From: Apostichopus japonicus
Taxonomy: Eukaryota; Echinodermata; Holothuroidea; Aspidochirotida; Stichopodidae
NCBI RefSeq assembly: GCF_037975245.1
Contig: NC_092576.1
Coordinates: forward strand, 8,945,501 to 9,009,500
DNA: 64,000 nucleotides
Direction: 5' to 3'
The translations under genes were made by a program, and so were the position numbers. Positions 48,401-55,499 of this stretch are shown here, piece by piece. Below the pieces are notes generated by a model. It was given only the letters and a program-made list of their open reading frames with translations. It was not told where the DNA came from and did no database searches. The first letter of the stretch is position 1; each line of letters starts with the position of its first letter.

Positions 48401-51400
48401 TACCACAACTTGGTCTATGTGTATTTGAGCCACAAAATGCCCTCATTCTTACTAATGAAGCTCTCTGAGTAGGAATATTTAGTTTAGTTCAATGCCACCT
48501 AACAAGATGAGAGTTACTATTTAAAAGACAGAGCTGTGTGTTAACAAAAATCAAAGGAATTGGTTCTTTTGAGGACCTATCTGACACAACTACCAATGTA
48601 AAAGGTCACAAATGTACAACAAGCTTCCTTATATTGTTACTGGTGATACAAGGAAATCCATAGCCAGAGTGTCTGATTTTTGTACATCACTCATAACAAA
48701 TGCAACAGACAGTAGAGAAATGTTTCTACTTGCACAATAAACATACTGTAAGGTCCTCCCATTGATAGTCTTATAGGAATTTATCAAACTACACATTCAA
48801 GCTTTGAGGTTTAAGTCACTGAACCATAGTGAATATAAATATCTAACACTACACAAATAAAAATTACATGAAACAAGCAATACTTGTTGTTTAATTGGAA
48901 CTCTTGTGCTGTTTAATTAAAATGTATAATGAGATATGCATCTTTAACATTATTTACTCTCCATAAGATCTTTACAACATTACTGAATTACCTCTCCTTC
49001 ATTTGTGGTTTCATCAATGTCACTTTCACCATCTGCGTTTTCATCTAAGAGGGCATCACCTCCTACAGCAGTTAAGTCACAGCATTTGTCCTGCAATTGA
49101 AAGAATATGACATCCATAATAACCAATAATGACAGTTTATTCAATCTGAAAACATATATTCCAAATGGTCTACGTGTATTTGAGCAATAAAATGCCCTCA
49201 TTCTTATTTAATGAAGCTCTCTGAGTAAGAACATTTAGTTTAGTTCAATGCCACCTAACAAGATGAGAGTTACTATTTAAAAGACAGAGCTGTGTGTTAA
49301 CAAAAATCAAAGGAATTGGTTCTTTTGAGGACCTACAGTATATGACACAACTCCTACTACTATTGTTACTGGTGATACAAGGGAATCAATAGCCTGATTT
49401 TTGTACATCAACATGTCATAACGAATGTAACAGACAGTAGATAAATGTTACTACTTGCACAATAAACATACTGTAAGGTCCTCCCATTGATAGTCTTATA
49501 GGAATTTATCAAACTACACATTCAAGCTTTGAGGTTTAAATCACTGAACCATTGTGAATTTTGATATGCAACACTACACCAATCAATATTACATGAAACA
49601 ATGAGCTTCCTTGATGAAGCTCCCTGAAGTTATGAGTAAGTTCTATATGCCACCTTATAACATGAAACTGACTACTTTAATGACAGATGTGTCTACAAAA
49701 TTGTCTGAGGACCTTTCTGACACAGCAATTGTGTAATAATGTTACAAAAATGAAAAGTAAACCACCTACGACAAGCTTCTGTGAGCAGCGGTGAGAGCAG
49801 ACTACATAGCATCTAGCATATAGCATCATCTGGACAAACATGATGTTACATTATACCAGACCCTTAACTACTGCTTACAATCTAAATTAAGGCAAGTTTT
49901 ATAGTGAAAGTGAATCTATTGTAGATTACAAAACATATGGGAGACTTGGACATGTTGAAAAGCTGTTGATACTTCATGTAAGCCAACCTCAAACTGAAGT
50001 GAACAGACACTTACTAATCCTATTCACTTCATTTCAGGTGTCTATTGACCTCAGTTTGAGGTTGGCTTACATAAAGTACCTCCCTGAAACAATCAAGTAA
50101 TTATAACAGCCTAGTTACTTATTCACAAGTCGTTCTGGTCTCTATTGTTGTTTAAACTGTGCATCAAGGGTTAAAATATCATCATAATAATAATATGCTT
50201 GTGCCTGTTTAATATGTAAAATTCATGTCAAGAGAACTGAGAATTATCAGCAGTAATTTATTTTCTAACTTACTTGTCTCCATTCTGCGTCTGGATTTCC
50301 ATAGTCATATCGAATCTCAGTCCCCTTTTCAATTTTTTTCTTTGAATATATAAATAAACGGGGAACGCCATGCACCTCCACCTTCTTGACAAAGGTATTT
50401 GCTTGAGTTTCTTTAGCATCATTTATGTATCGTGCTTTTGAGGTTGTGAAGTATGCATCAATGCTTTGGAAAGAAGGAAATATAAAATGTACAAAGTGCA
50501 GAATCAGAACCTTCTTTGCTTTGCTAAAACTAGAAAGTAAATACAAATTCAAAGTTAGGTGTTGCAATATGATGCATTTACATGACTTAAAAGATAGTCC
50601 AGAGGAAAGTTTGCCCTGGACTATCCTTCTAAAGTAGCGACTATAACTGTCATATCACATACAAGCTTTCCACAGTTAACTCTTCCATGTCTAAAACAAC
50701 ATCTAATTGAAAGATGATATATCATTCAATATACTCTACTAAACATTCCAAATCTCAAATTAACAACAGGAAGATGAATGGAGGATTCAAGGTTTAAAGC
50801 TAATTATTTAAATAAGATACATTTTTCAAATATCAAATATAATTCCCAACCTTCTGGTACATGCATTTGTTTATCAAAACAGTAGTGATTCTCCCTGTTT
50901 TGGGCTTATTTCTAAAGTTACTCATAAATTGTAAAACAGCCACAATTTTGGAACATAAGTACACCATTGTGAGACTAGACTATAACTAATGACAACGATG
51001 GTAGGTTTTCTTGGACCGTTATTGGCAAGTTTGTGCCTATATTCAAACATATCATCAGACTTAATGAAACCAATACAATAATCATGATGCATTATCTGTT
51101 GAATGGGGAGGGGGATGACTGTTACTGTACTGAGAGAACACAACATACCACAAAAACTTTCCTTTGTGTTGAAAGGAAAACAAGTAATCACTTCTGTTAG
51201 GACTTTCAGATTCCAGATGTGCTGCATCATTGTCACTTAGCAGCTTTCCACAGTATTCTAACAGTAATGTGCCTCCTTCAAAGTCTTTTTTGGCAAACAG
51301 ACCTTTCCCTGTGTATTAGGAAATAAAGATTTTCCTAGCTGCTTTGTTTTCCATGGTCATCTACGATAGGTTTCTAGCCAAAACTCCTTCAATGCTAAAC

Positions 51401-53710
51401 AGGATGGTCAACACCTGAGTGATCAATTTTCAGCAGTCATATGAAATGCTTTACCAAAAGAAAAGCTGTTACCAATATACCAAACTGAATTGTTGACATA
51501 AACGTAAATCAATTTACATCAATAATAAACTTTTATCTCCAACTGTGCTGTACGTAACGCACAATTTTCGATGACCCCCCCCCCCCCCCACATCCACAAG
51601 TAAGATGTATTAAATACATCAATGTAAGTGGTTCTTACCTATGTAGGAGTTAATGAATAGTACTTCAAAGTCTTCATCATGAGTTGTGAATTCAGAAGTA
51701 TTCTGTGAAGGATGTAAAAGCTTTTATATTCTTTACTACCAGTTGCGGGAAATGTTCTACTAATTCTACTTCTAGTTCTTACTTCTTGTACTTCTTGTTC
51801 TACTTCTTCTAATTCAGCTTGAAATCATCTTAATTCTCAAAGACTTGTTTACCAGTTCAGGTTGTGCCCAGGAAAGGGATTAAAAACTAGCTTTGGTCAA
51901 TAAACCTTTTATTGTCATTTTTGTTTGAGTAATTGAAACGTATAAAAATGCATTGTAACGCCCATCATCTTGCCAATATGAGTAAAAAATAAACAGTATT
52001 TAGTTAAGGTAAAATTTTAACATCATAAAAACAACATTCTAAACACCCATGTGAAACTGGTGACATATGTGAAATAGTCATTTTTAAAAAGTCTGCCTCA
52101 AGCAGTGGCAGTGCTATGGGGGAGGGGATGGCAATTTCCTCCCTCCTCCAATCAGATCTTCTACTTATCGAAAAATATAAGGAGCTAGGCTAATGGCAAA
52201 CTCCGCACATTAGACCCCTTCCCCATATCAGTGTTATATTTTTAGCACTCCCCCAGCTAAATATATAGCTTGACCCCCTTGTTGCCCCCCAGAATTGCCA
52301 TGGCTGGTGACGTGCCACTGGCCCCAAGAAATAAAAATAACAAAACAAGAGAAGGTAGTTGTGGTTGTCCAGCAGGTAAGGAGGAAATCAATGAGGAGAG
52401 AAGATGGTGTCAGTATGATAATTATTAATTAAATACAATATGGAAAGTTTAATGGTGCATTAAACTTTTCAACTGCTGAAAATATGTTATAAACATTGGT
52501 TATAATTTTCAACACAACTCAAACACTGTCTAAAAATTGCAAGTAAGATGAGTTAGCAAGAAATTTTTTAATTGAACACATGACATACAGTACATGGGTA
52601 CTGAAGAAAGTAATGCATGCACTGCTAGAACCAGATGGCAATATTAGAAAGCAGGGAGGATTCAGCAGCCTGGGGAGGGGGTTAGGGAGGGGTTCCCTTC
52701 CCATTGCTTTTTCTTGCAGTACAAAATACAAATTGCAGTCTTATTTTAAGCCAGCTCTTTGAAAAATGCTATGTAACCCTCTTTCCTGGGACACTACTTG
52801 AGATGACAGTGGCAGAGCTCCTTCAATGAAGAAATCACAGGAACCTATAATTTAAAATCACATGGATTGCAACTTAAGCCATATTGTCTTGGGGAGAGTC
52901 ATAATTTTTTGGGGCACCTACAGCAAGGAGGGCTCTATTACATGGAGAGGTCACCTTCTTCATGAATCATGATTTCTGGAAAACTTTGTCTAGAGCCTCT
53001 CTAAACTAGAGCTCCATGTTACTGCTGTGGCCTAGCTTAGGAGTGAACGAGACAGTCCATGGGGGTCTAACATTATGATAAACACACGAACAGTGCAGAA
53101 GGACCTTGCCATGCACATGGTTACTTTTGAATAGGCATGAAAGCCAATATTGACTTACAATATTGACTTACAATATAATATGTCTGCAACATAGACAACC
53201 AATTCATTTATATATAAACTGCAAAAGAAATCTATTGAATTACTTATGTTTGTTCATTTTGTGTACAAGCAACATTCTAGAAGTCATTACAAATACTGTA
53301 CTATGATGTTTTATTACTTGAGCAATGAGCATGCCTGTGCAAGCTATTTGCCTTAGGTCTGGTCAATATGGTTACCACATCCATATCACATGTATTACTC
53401 ATCAACTATTTATAAATTTATGTCACACAGGTAGATCTATACAGAAATCAATAATAAATCTAGTAAGAAATATTCCAAACAATATATGCGGTTGTTAATT
53501 GGCATTATGGTAATAATCCTTAAGATTTATCAATTAATCGTTATCTAAATATTCTGGGAGCCTCCTGGGGGGGGGGGGGGGCATCTTTGAAAAAATGATC
53601 AACAATGAAAATGGTTAAACAGCTCAGGCTAAAGGTTTAACAAAGTTAACATAACTGCACTGAAACACAAGTTCCATTTCAATCCTTACCTTGAGCCTCC
53701 TTCTCGCCAT
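36386..53710 (-). CDS. SET domain - acidic repeat - tyrosine recombinase-like fusion protein, 17 coding exons (whole gene)
   Basis: The model joins 53690-53710, 51639-51702, 51149-51308, 50274-50463, ten 99-nt cassettes (48992-49090 down to 42205-42303), 39829-41857, 39495-39638 and 36386-36588. Every junction has GT-AG ends and matching phase. The total is 3801 nt, 1266 residues plus stop. Domains: SET-like at about 27-145; ten acidic 33-mers at 146-475; zinc-finger-like motifs at about 604-622 and 686-705; Crypton-type tyrosine recombinase at about 930-1120; an acidic linker; a basic Trp-containing module at 1201-1266. It is likely nuclear and chromatin- or DNA-associated. Whether it is a domesticated transposon protein or a Crypton that captured a SET domain is open. 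Neighbours: it lies between the two first-type Ig exons, same strand. Its last intron holds two Penelope-like insertions. Confidence 0.82.
36750..36795. repeat. (TA)n tract bordering Penelope-like element
   Basis: Alternating AT immediately outside the left arm of the palindrome. A similar tract lies at 38536-38586 outside the right arm. Confidence 0.8.
36828..36873 (-). ncRNA. Hammerhead ribozyme, left arm
   Basis: On the minus strand: stem I GTTGT/ACAAC, the core CTGAAGA, a short stem II (CGC/GCG), GAAA, a minimal stem III (ACT-CCG-AGT) and the cleavage triplet GTT before ACAAC. This is the minimal type I hammerhead characteristic of Penelope-like elements. It is identical to the right-arm copy in the opposite orientation. 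Confidence 0.85.
36881..37477 (-). CDS. GIY-YIG endonuclease domain, inverted left-arm copy
   Basis: The minus-strand frame encodes KTTDNCKTYIGLTEPPF, LRYGNHKMSLNH, ELSKHIWHLK and a polar Arg/Asn-rich tail, identical residue for residue to the right arm (37797-38387). It lacks the first half of the GIY motif and all RT sequence. The frame extends past the arm to 37618, but those extra residues are antisense to the RT tail and not a real N-terminus. Confidence 0.75.
   Translation of the reverse strand, partial: EVKTTDNCKTYIGLTEPPFKLRYGNHKMSLNHEKHQNATELSKHIWHLKQNNQPFTINWSIASRAKAYSNESKRCNLCLTEKLIIINTDKRTLLNKRPELISKCRHENKFYINNSSPTTKHRQENHTQLRSEHRRKAKNPNNRSDAKENTPTAEHRRKSYKPTNRTDAKENTQAEQYTNNRIIPGNPDEDPIYSWSIT
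37497..38387 (+). CDS. Penelope-like RT tail and GIY-YIG endonuclease domain (5'-truncated)
   Basis: About 296 codons are open with no proper start. The order is the RT C-terminal motif WFNPPF, then KVSYSCMPNI, a Cys cluster CNCRKKDTCPLNGNC (likely the zinc-binding linker of Penelope endonucleases), GIY-YIG halves IIYKAEV and TYIGLT, an Arg in LRYGNHK and a Glu in ELSKHIW, then a 90-residue polar repeat-like tail (SEHRRKAKNPNNRSDAK and similar). In Penelope-like elements this domain nicks target DNA. It is truncated upstream, so it is not autonomous. Confidence 0.85.
   Translation, partial: WWFNPPFSSNVATNIGGTFLKLINKHFPKTSKLHKIFNRNTVKVSYSCMPNIASIIKGHNKRIAATHTSKEKEACNCRKKDTCPLNGNCQASNIIYKAEVKTTDNCKTYIGLTEPPFKLRYGNHKMSLNHEKHQNATELSKHIWHLKQNNQPFTINWSIASRAKAYSNESKRCNLCLTEKLIIINTDKRTLLNKRPELISKCRHENKFYINNSSPTTKHRQENHTQLRSEHRRKAKNPNNRSDAKENTPTAEHRRKSYKPTNRTDAKENTQAEQYTNNRIIPGNPDEDPIYSWSIT
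38395..38440 (+). ncRNA. Hammerhead ribozyme, right arm
   Basis: Plus strand: GTTGT (38396-38400), CTGAAGA (38401-38407), stem II CGC/GCG, GAAA (38422-38425), a 3-bp stem III with CCG loop, cleavage after GTT (38434), then ACAAC (38435-38439) closing stem I. All core nucleotides of a hammerhead are present. Confidence 0.88.
38480..38786. repeat. TA-rich spacer between two Penelope-like remnants
   Basis: It contains (TA)n tracts at about 38536-38586 and 38670-38702 and two inverted fragments sharing 'tagagcactct' / 'agagtgctcta'. No coding sequence. Confidence 0.6.
38787..38838 (-). ncRNA. Hammerhead ribozyme of the second Penelope-like remnant
   Basis: Minus strand: stem I CAGTTGT/ACAGCTG (one G-U), core CTGACGA, stem II CGCC/GGCG, GAAA, the same minimal stem III (ACT-CCG-AGT) and cleavage after GTT. 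It differs from the first family at the variable core position and in stem II length, keeping all paired regions. Confidence 0.85.
38884..39267 (-). CDS. GIY-YIG endonuclease domain of second Penelope-like remnant
   Basis: The frame encodes SSVIYRADV and SYIGLSSGPFKQRY (the GIY-YIG pair), then NHSKSLRYE, ETELSKHIWDLK, LYIDEKLCIL and a basic tail. It is homologous to the domain at 37797-38387 but far diverged (about half the residues). The RT region is missing and the upstream Cys cluster is only partly present (at about 39270-39315), so it is a truncated remnant. Confidence 0.8.
   Translation of the reverse strand: MVSSVIYRADVTTGHDTKSYIGLSSGPFKQRYSNHSKSLRYERYEKETELSKHIWDLKRKGAPFVIEWNVLKHSNTRMRRSGQCNLYIDEKLCILLSKNPHLLNKRSEFISKCRHNRLKPMNRARKK
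39400..39470. repeat. (TA)n / (TATG)n microsatellite
   Basis: An alternating TA tract with interspersed ATATGT units abuts the truncated hammerhead of the second Penelope-like remnant. Confidence 0.85.
39495..39638 (-). CDS. SET-recombinase gene, penultimate coding exon (acidic linker)
   Basis: This is a 144-nt exon, phase 1-1, with acceptor CGGCTTAG and donor GTCAGT. It encodes an acidic stretch DPSYTDESEGESEVPYDEED then EESDSLASTKKK. Its first codon (Asp) is completed from the previous exon and its last base starts the Gly codon finished at 36588. The composition echoes the acidic cassettes but shows no sequence match. Confidence 0.78.
39829..41857 (-). CDS. SET-recombinase gene, large exon: zinc fingers and tyrosine recombinase domain
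   Basis: This 2029-nt exon (phase 0 in, phase 1 out; acceptor TTTACAG, donor GTGAGT) encodes residues 476-1151. An acidic/Ser-rich N-part (YSDSDSDCSY) is followed by a C2H2-like finger YCVYCMKTYAKLPRHLEQVH and a C-C-H-C motif CNLCFGY...KHKKNC. A helical region leads to the recombinase core: first catalytic Arg in LFNRRRSGEVQ, Lys-rich GKRGRKVPVLL, second Arg in TKLRKQIAT, GH in LAGFLGHD, and the presumed nucleophilic Tyr in VHREYYRLP. This is the R...R-H...Y layout of Crypton-type tyrosine recombinases, and the residues look intact. The usual His of HxxR is replaced (TSTKLRK). An apparent ATG extension upstream to 41947 is intron. Confidence 0.85.
41859..42204. other. Intron of the SET-recombinase gene
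   Basis: This joins the most 3' cassette to the large exon (donor GTATAT, acceptor TTTACAG). No other feature is visible. Confidence 0.6.
42205..42303 (-). CDS. Acidic cassette exon 10 (most 3', diverged)
   Basis: 99 nt, phase 0-0, encoding 33 residues starting DKCCDITSGGG and ending EIAVGGK. It is the only cassette with a different end and donor (GTATAT), and it splices in frame to the large exon at 41857. Confidence 0.78.
42953..43051 (-). CDS. Acidic cassette exon 9
   Basis: 99 nt, phase 0-0, starting DKYCDSTSGRSDPLFDEN, ending ETTNEGE, donor GTAATT. The second Cys is kept and the first is Tyr. It is an A-like variant. Confidence 0.78.
43657..43755 (-). CDS. Acidic cassette exon 8 (type A)
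   Basis: 99 nt, phase 0-0: DKCCDLTTGGGDPLSDEN... ETTNEGE. The translation is identical to the cassettes at 47479 and 48237. Acceptor CAATTGCAG, donor GTAATT. Confidence 0.8.
44421..44519 (-). CDS. Acidic cassette exon 7 (type C)
   Basis: 99 nt, phase 0-0: KRSCDSTSGGGDPLLDESAG... ETTNEGE. It has a basic start in place of DKC, and acceptor AATTTCAG. It is identical in protein to the cassette at 45951. Confidence 0.78.
45186..45284 (-). CDS. Acidic cassette exon 6 (type B)
   Basis: 99 nt, phase 0-0: DKCCDLTAVGGDALLDENAD... ETTNEGE, with a Val in place of Glu in the DDVSD segment. Confidence 0.78.
45951..46049 (-). CDS. Acidic cassette exon 5 (type C)
   Basis: 99 nt, phase 0-0, KRSCDSTSGGG type. 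With the neighbouring type B exon it forms a dimer that is repeated at 44421/45186. Confidence 0.78.
46715..46813 (-). CDS. Acidic cassette exon 4 (type B variant)
   Basis: 99 nt, phase 0-0: DKCSDLTAVGGDALLDEN..., with the second Cys changed to Ser and ESDIVETTNEGE in place of ESDIDETT. Confidence 0.78.
47479..47577 (-). CDS. Acidic cassette exon 3 (type A)
   Basis: 99 nt, phase 0-0, protein identical to 43657 and 48237. Flanking intron sequence is also nearly identical to that around 43657. Confidence 0.8.
48237..48335 (-). CDS. Acidic cassette exon 2 (type A)
   Basis: 99 nt, phase 0-0, DKCCDLTTGGGDPLSDEN type, with acceptor CAATTGCAG and donor GTAATT. Confidence 0.8.
48992..49090 (-). CDS. 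Acidic cassette exon 1 (type B, first after the SET exon)
   Basis: 99 nt, phase 0-0: DKCCDLTAVGGDALLDENADG... ETTNEGE. It directly follows the SET-domain exon (50274-50463, ending WRQ) in phase 0. Confidence 0.8.
49975..50079. repeat. Hairpin-forming inverted repeat
   Basis: TGTAAGCCAACCTCAAACTG at about 49977-49996 is matched in inverse by CAGTTTGAGGTTGGCTTACA at about 50054-50073, a 20-bp perfect arm. It lies in the intron between the SET exon and the cassette array and may be a small MITE. Confidence 0.75.
50274..50463 (-). CDS. SET-recombinase gene, SET domain second half
   Basis: 190-nt exon, acceptor TTCCAAAG, donor GTAAGT, phase 2 in and 0 out. It encodes residues 82-145: the split Cys codon, IDAYFTTSKARYINDAK (the RxxN motif of SET domains, here IND rather than INHS), VEVHGVPRLFIYSKKKIEKG and EIRYDYGNPDAEWRQ (the conserved YDYG). 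The region resembles KMT5A-like SET domains. No post-SET Cys cluster is present. Confidence 0.85.
50640..51148. other. Intron within the SET domain
   Basis: Joins the two SET-domain exons. No additional feature recognised. Confidence 0.6.
51149..51308 (-). CDS. SET-recombinase gene, SET domain first half
   Basis: 160-nt exon, acceptor ATACACAG, donor GTATGT, phase 1 in and 2 out. It encodes GKGLFAKKDFEGG (the GxG motif of the cofactor pocket), LLLEYCGKLLSDNDAAHLE and SDYLFSFQHKGKFL. The last two bases TG join C of the next exon to make the Cys of FLCIDAYF, a junction typical of SET domains. It would bind S-adenosyl-methionine if active. Confidence 0.85.
51577..51592. repeat. C homopolymer
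   Basis: About 14 consecutive C residues. Such runs are prone to slippage and assembly error. Confidence 0.8.
51639..51702 (-). CDS. SET-recombinase gene, second coding exon
   Basis: 64-nt exon, acceptor CTTCACAG, donor GTAAGA, phase 0 in and 1 out. It encodes NTSEFTTHDEDFEVLFINSYI and the first base of the Gly that begins GKGLFA. This places it immediately before the SET cofactor motif, as the pre-SET strand. Confidence 0.78.
51710..53680. other. First coding intron, no other feature
   Basis: Unique-looking intron sequence with a G homopolymer at about 53568-53581 and no recognised repeat termini or frames. Confidence 0.45.
53690..53710 (-). CDS. SET-recombinase gene, start codon exon
   Basis: The ATG is in a strong context (GCCATGG) and encodes MARRRLK before donor GTAAGG, phase 0, matching the next exon. 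An acceptor-like TTTGTAG lies about 29 nt upstream of the ATG. The start is chosen by phase fit and context; transcript data would be needed to exclude an upstream coding exon. Confidence 0.6.
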
Positions 53711-54571
53711 GGCCACAAGCCAAATGTCTCGCTACAAAGGTTGATTAAAATTTAATTGATCATGATAACTCTATGTGAAGCCATGTCAACACACAAAATT
53801 ATGATATCCAATCAAGGCCATGGTATAAAATTTCCAAAATTAAATCATCCACCCATTGGTAGCTGACATAGGGTAGCAAACATAAGTCCACTATGATTCT
53901 TATAATTAATCTAAAGCTCTCCTCAGAGTAAAAGAATAGTATCCAAATTGGCCTGAATTCGAAATTGCCAATACCACCATCAACAGTAATACAATTGTAG
54001 TACAAGTGACATTCATCACAAATTGATAAAACTACATCAAAAACATCGGAACACTCCATGTAGAGATATCCTTGTGCCATTTTAGGCTAGTACTGTAGTA
54101 CAAGTAGGCCTACTGTAGGTTAATTATTGGGCTATTAGGGCTAGGCCAACTGCTACTTTACAGAATGCGTCACATTTAAAAGTTACGTGAGCCGAGCCGA
54201 ACAATGTTAACTTTTGGCTACACAAGCGAGGACCTAACGTTGTGAAGTCGGATTATTACTAGGCGTGGTATATATTAACTAAACTAGGCCTAGGCTAGCA
54301 TAGGTATATACCTAAACAGTTAGTTTGTGTTACAAAGGCTTAAGATATTATAGTATTAATAATATCGCTAAACGTTAGGCTACTGTATTGAGGTCTGACC
54401 TATCTAACGCTACCTGCTACTTTGAGTCCTCACCTGTCACGAAAAACCATATTCACAATTTCACATACAAAGCCAAGTCAAACTTTTGATATACCCTAAA
54501 ACAAAACTATTACCTGACCAAATCTAAGTTGGAAATGAACGAAAGAGATGTAAAACAGGAATGATCCTTAC

Positions 54572-54700
54572 CGACGTGATTAAGTGACGTTTTCCTTCAA
54601 GAATTTCAACGTGTGTGCTTACGTACGTAGATTGCGTAGCGTTCCGTCATAAACTTACCAATTAGCGAGGACTCGGAGCGCGCGAAAACTTTTTCACGTA
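54572..54700 (-). promoter_or_regulatory. Candidate 5' untranslated exon and promoter region of the SET-recombinase gene
   Basis: A donor GTAAGG (read from CCTTAC at 54566-54571) follows a sequence rising into the only CpG-rich patch nearby (GGAGCGCGCGAAAAC at about 54677). Placement upstream of the start-codon exon suggests a transcription start near 54.6-54.7 kb. No TATA box was identified. Confidence 0.4.
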
Positions 54701-54869
54701 ACGTTCAAATTGGGGGCGCTATTAAATTATCGATAGGTGTGTGACTTACTGGTCATTGAAACTGTGTGTAGGCAGTAACACAGATTCGTAATTTACGATC
54801 CAAACGTGGACTTTGCTAAAACTTCGTCAAGATAACAGGGGGGAAGCTTTGTTGCGGTTGCACGTATAT

Positions 54870-54955
54870 TCTTCCGAGGACCCGCATTTTAGTCCTCGCT
54901 TGTCATTTTGGTCCTCGGTTGACGGGTGTGTTATCAGGTCCAAGTCCTCGGTCAG
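54870..54955. repeat. GAGGAC/GTCCTC-containing short repeats
   Basis: Four or five GTCCTCG or CGAGGAC words in 90 bp, immediately before a HINE-like end, recalling the array at 33800-34180. Confidence 0.5.
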
Positions 54956-54970
54956 CTAGAAATGTAAACG

Positions 54971-55041
54971 CATACATACACACACACACACACACGCCAA
55001 CCTGACTGCATAGGTTCCTTTTGCTAAAGCAAGGAACCAAA
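54971..55041 (+). repeat. HINE-like element 3' end (CA tract plus stem-loop)
   Basis: The (CA)n tract, CGCCAACCTGACTGCATAGG and stem-loop GGTTCCTTTTGCTAAAGCAAGGAACC-type end match 28800-28880 almost exactly, without the satellite body. Confidence 0.75.
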
Positions 55042-55178
55042 AAAATTGGCCCCCTAATCTACGCAATGTACCCTATTAATGTTACACAAGAGCCATGCAA
55101 CCTTCCTACAACTTATTTTGTTACGTAATTACAAAACATTGCCCCATTAATCTGTTCAATGGGGCTAACAATACTTAC

Positions 55179-55490
55179 CATAGACTTTCACTGGGACTAC
55201 AATGAACTCATTTGCACCAGCGGGATGAGGATCGAATAAAACTGTGTAATTAAATTTGTTAGACAATTTTACTTCATTGATGATCAAAGAACCATTTGGA
55301 TGCATGTCATAGTCTCCACTCTCATACCCTCTTCCATATATCTGTGAACCCTCCATGTAAATGAATGGGGAAGTATTTGTTACATCGCCATCACCATTAA
55401 TCCAGCCAATAATGTCAAAGTTTTCAAAATGACAAGGTACTAAACCTTGCTTTCCAACCTCCAAATAAATATTTTCCTGACAAGAACCAC
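55179..55490 (-). CDS. First-type Ig exon, copy B
   Basis: 312-nt phase 1-1 exon; acceptor CTTCCAG at 55491, donor GTAAGT at 55173-55178. It encodes GSCQENIYLEVGKQGLVPC, FDIIGWINGDGDV, GRGYESGDYDMHPNGSLI and NKFNYTVLF. As in copy A, the F-strand Cys is missing. It splices in phase from the signal-peptide exon at 56631-56694. It is the N-terminal Ig domain of the minus-strand membrane protein. Confidence 0.8.
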
Positions 55491-55499
55491 CTGGAAGAG

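Larger units (their letters stand above)
42150..49620 (-). repeat. Tandem array of ~760-bp units, each with one 99-nt acidic exon
   Basis: Ten exon-bearing units follow one another at spacings of 747, 704, 764, 765, 765, 764, 764, 758 and 755 bp. Intron sequence is also shared (for example GGACACAAATGTACAACAAG and GGTCCTCCCATTGATAGTC in nearly every unit). Three exon types alternate in the order B-A-A-B-C-B-C-A-A-D along the transcript, implying dimer-sized duplications as well as single ones. The end units at 42.2 and 49.4 kb are the most diverged. Confidence 0.92.

Noticed and set aside
42150-49620. CRISPR-like regular array
   Set aside because: The units are ~760 bp, entirely homologous, contain spliced exons and lie in an animal gene.
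53799-54080. 93-codon minus-strand frame with ATG
   Set aside because: No recognisable motif, no fitting donor to the next exon; it lies in the presumed 5' intron of the SET-recombinase gene.
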